Part shown: positions 4,881 to 5,422 of the stretch, in pieces | Position numbering within the stretch: the first letter of the stretch is position 1 | How the letters are laid out: each line of letters starts with the position of its first letter | DNA from: JBMNNS01 sp050942625 | GTDB lineage: Bacteria > Bacillota > Dethiobacteria > DTU022 > UBA8154 | Direction of reading: 5' to 3' | Length of the DNA: 5,422 nucleotides | Assembly (NCBI GenBank): GCA_050942625.1 | Contig: JBMNNS010000100.1 | Coordinates: 1 to 5,422 of the forward strand | Notes under the pieces: model-generated | What the model saw: only the letters and a program-made list of their open reading frames with translations | Told to the model about the DNA's origin: nothing | Database searches by the model: none | Translations under genes and position numbers: made by a program

Positions 4881-5422
4881 ACCTGCCCAAAACAGCGATT
4901 AAAAGGCCGATAGCCACCCTTATGGTCATCTGTATTATGCTCATCCTGGGCCTGGTTTCTTTTACAAGTTTGCCGCTAGACCTTTTACCGGAATTTGAAT
5001 TTCCCATTGCAGCCATCATCACAAGTTACAAGGGGGCTGCCCCACAGGAAGTCGAAAACATGGTAACCAAACCCCTGGAAGAAGTGTTAGCAACAGTCCA
5101 GGGTGTAGAAAACATTACTTCCATATCCCAGGCAGACAGTTCTATCGTGCTGCTGGAATTCAGCTGGGGCACTGCCCTTGACTTCGCTTTGCTGGATGTC
5201 AGGGAAAAAATTGATATGGTTAAGGGGTTCCTGCCTGATGGCACGGAAACCCCCTGGGTCCTGAAGGCAGACCCTTCTTTGATGCCAATTGTGCGAATTT
5301 CACTTTATGGCGACAAAGAAGACTGGGAATTGCGGCGCATTGCTGAGGATCTGGTGAAACCCCGCCTGGAACGGACGGAAAATATTGCTTCCGTTAATAT
5401 TTCAGGAGGACGTGTCAGGGAA
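4877..5422 (+). CDS. RND family efflux transporter (AcrB/SwrC-like), N-terminal part, cut by window edge
   Basis: The frame is open from TTG 4877 through the right edge: 182 residues of a protein usually about 1000-1050 long. It begins NLPKTAIKRPIATLMV, typical of hydrophobe/amphiphile-efflux RND pumps, with the first transmembrane helix at about 13-32. The signature LPLDLLPEFEFP follows (33-44). Porter-domain landmarks are YKGAAPQEVENMVTKPLEEV (51-70), VQGVENITSIS, and the stretch around LDVREKID. These pumps use the proton gradient to expel drugs, detergents, lipids or peptides. The only RND pump well known in Bacillus is SwrC (YerP), linked to surfactin tolerance. The substrate here is unknown. 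It is the third gene of the operon, coupled to the adaptor by a 4-nt overlap. Because the gene is incomplete, the transmembrane proton-relay residues cannot be checked. Confidence 0.93.
   Translation, partial: MNLPKTAIKRPIATLMVICIMLILGLVSFTSLPLDLLPEFEFPIAAIITSYKGAAPQEVENMVTKPLEEVLATVQGVENITSISQADSSIVLLEFSWGTALDFALLDVREKIDMVKGFLPDGTETPWVLKADPSLMPIVRISLYGDKEDWELRRIAEDLVKPRLERTENIASVNISGGRVRE

Overview
The window reads as chromosomal DNA from a low-to-moderate GC, endospore-forming Firmicute, most likely a clostridial lineage such as the Peptococcaceae. This rests on a GerM-type lipoprotein and a PdaB-type polysaccharide deacetylase (both sporulation-associated families), strong Shine-Dalgarno sequences, three TTG start codons and Gram-positive style lipoprotein signals. 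The genus is inference; no rRNA or other marker is present.

Left block (1-1803, minus strand): a double-GerMN-domain lipoprotein gene is followed after 61 nt by the first 264 codons of a B12-binding radical SAM gene, which runs off the left edge. The gap holds a small hairpin and a weak extended -10 promoter candidate, so the two genes may be co-transcribed or partly independent. Centre (1804-2905): a divergent 188-nt gap carries a good match to a sporulation sigma-E promoter firing rightward into a PdaB-like deacetylase with a TTG start. GerM-type and PdaB-type genes back to back make this a small sporulation locus acting on the spore envelope or cortex. After the deacetylase comes a roughly 150-nt stretch of clearly higher GC (about 52% against 24-32% on its flanks) with an imperfect 12-bp stem and a terminator-like hairpin at its end. 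No gene I recognise accounts for it.

Right block (2947-5422, plus strand): a textbook sigma-A promoter drives an apparent three-gene operon: a TetR-family repressor, a lipid-anchored membrane-fusion adaptor, and an RND-family transporter cut by the right edge. A perfect 14-bp palindrome just after the predicted transcription start, and just before the repressor ATG, is the likely operator for autoregulation. The adaptor and the transporter both begin at TTG codons that overlap the preceding TGA stop (TTGA), each behind a strong Shine-Dalgarno sequence, so translation of the operon looks tightly coupled. The logic is that of a self-regulated efflux or export system: ligand binding to the TetR protein would release both pump components together.

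I see no CRISPR array, tRNA, rRNA, insertion sequence or attachment site, and no clearly novel multi-gene system. The points most worth checking are the GC-rich structured patch at 2751-2905, the operator palindrome lying between the Shine-Dalgarno sequence and the start codon of the repressor gene, and the sigma-E-like promoter.
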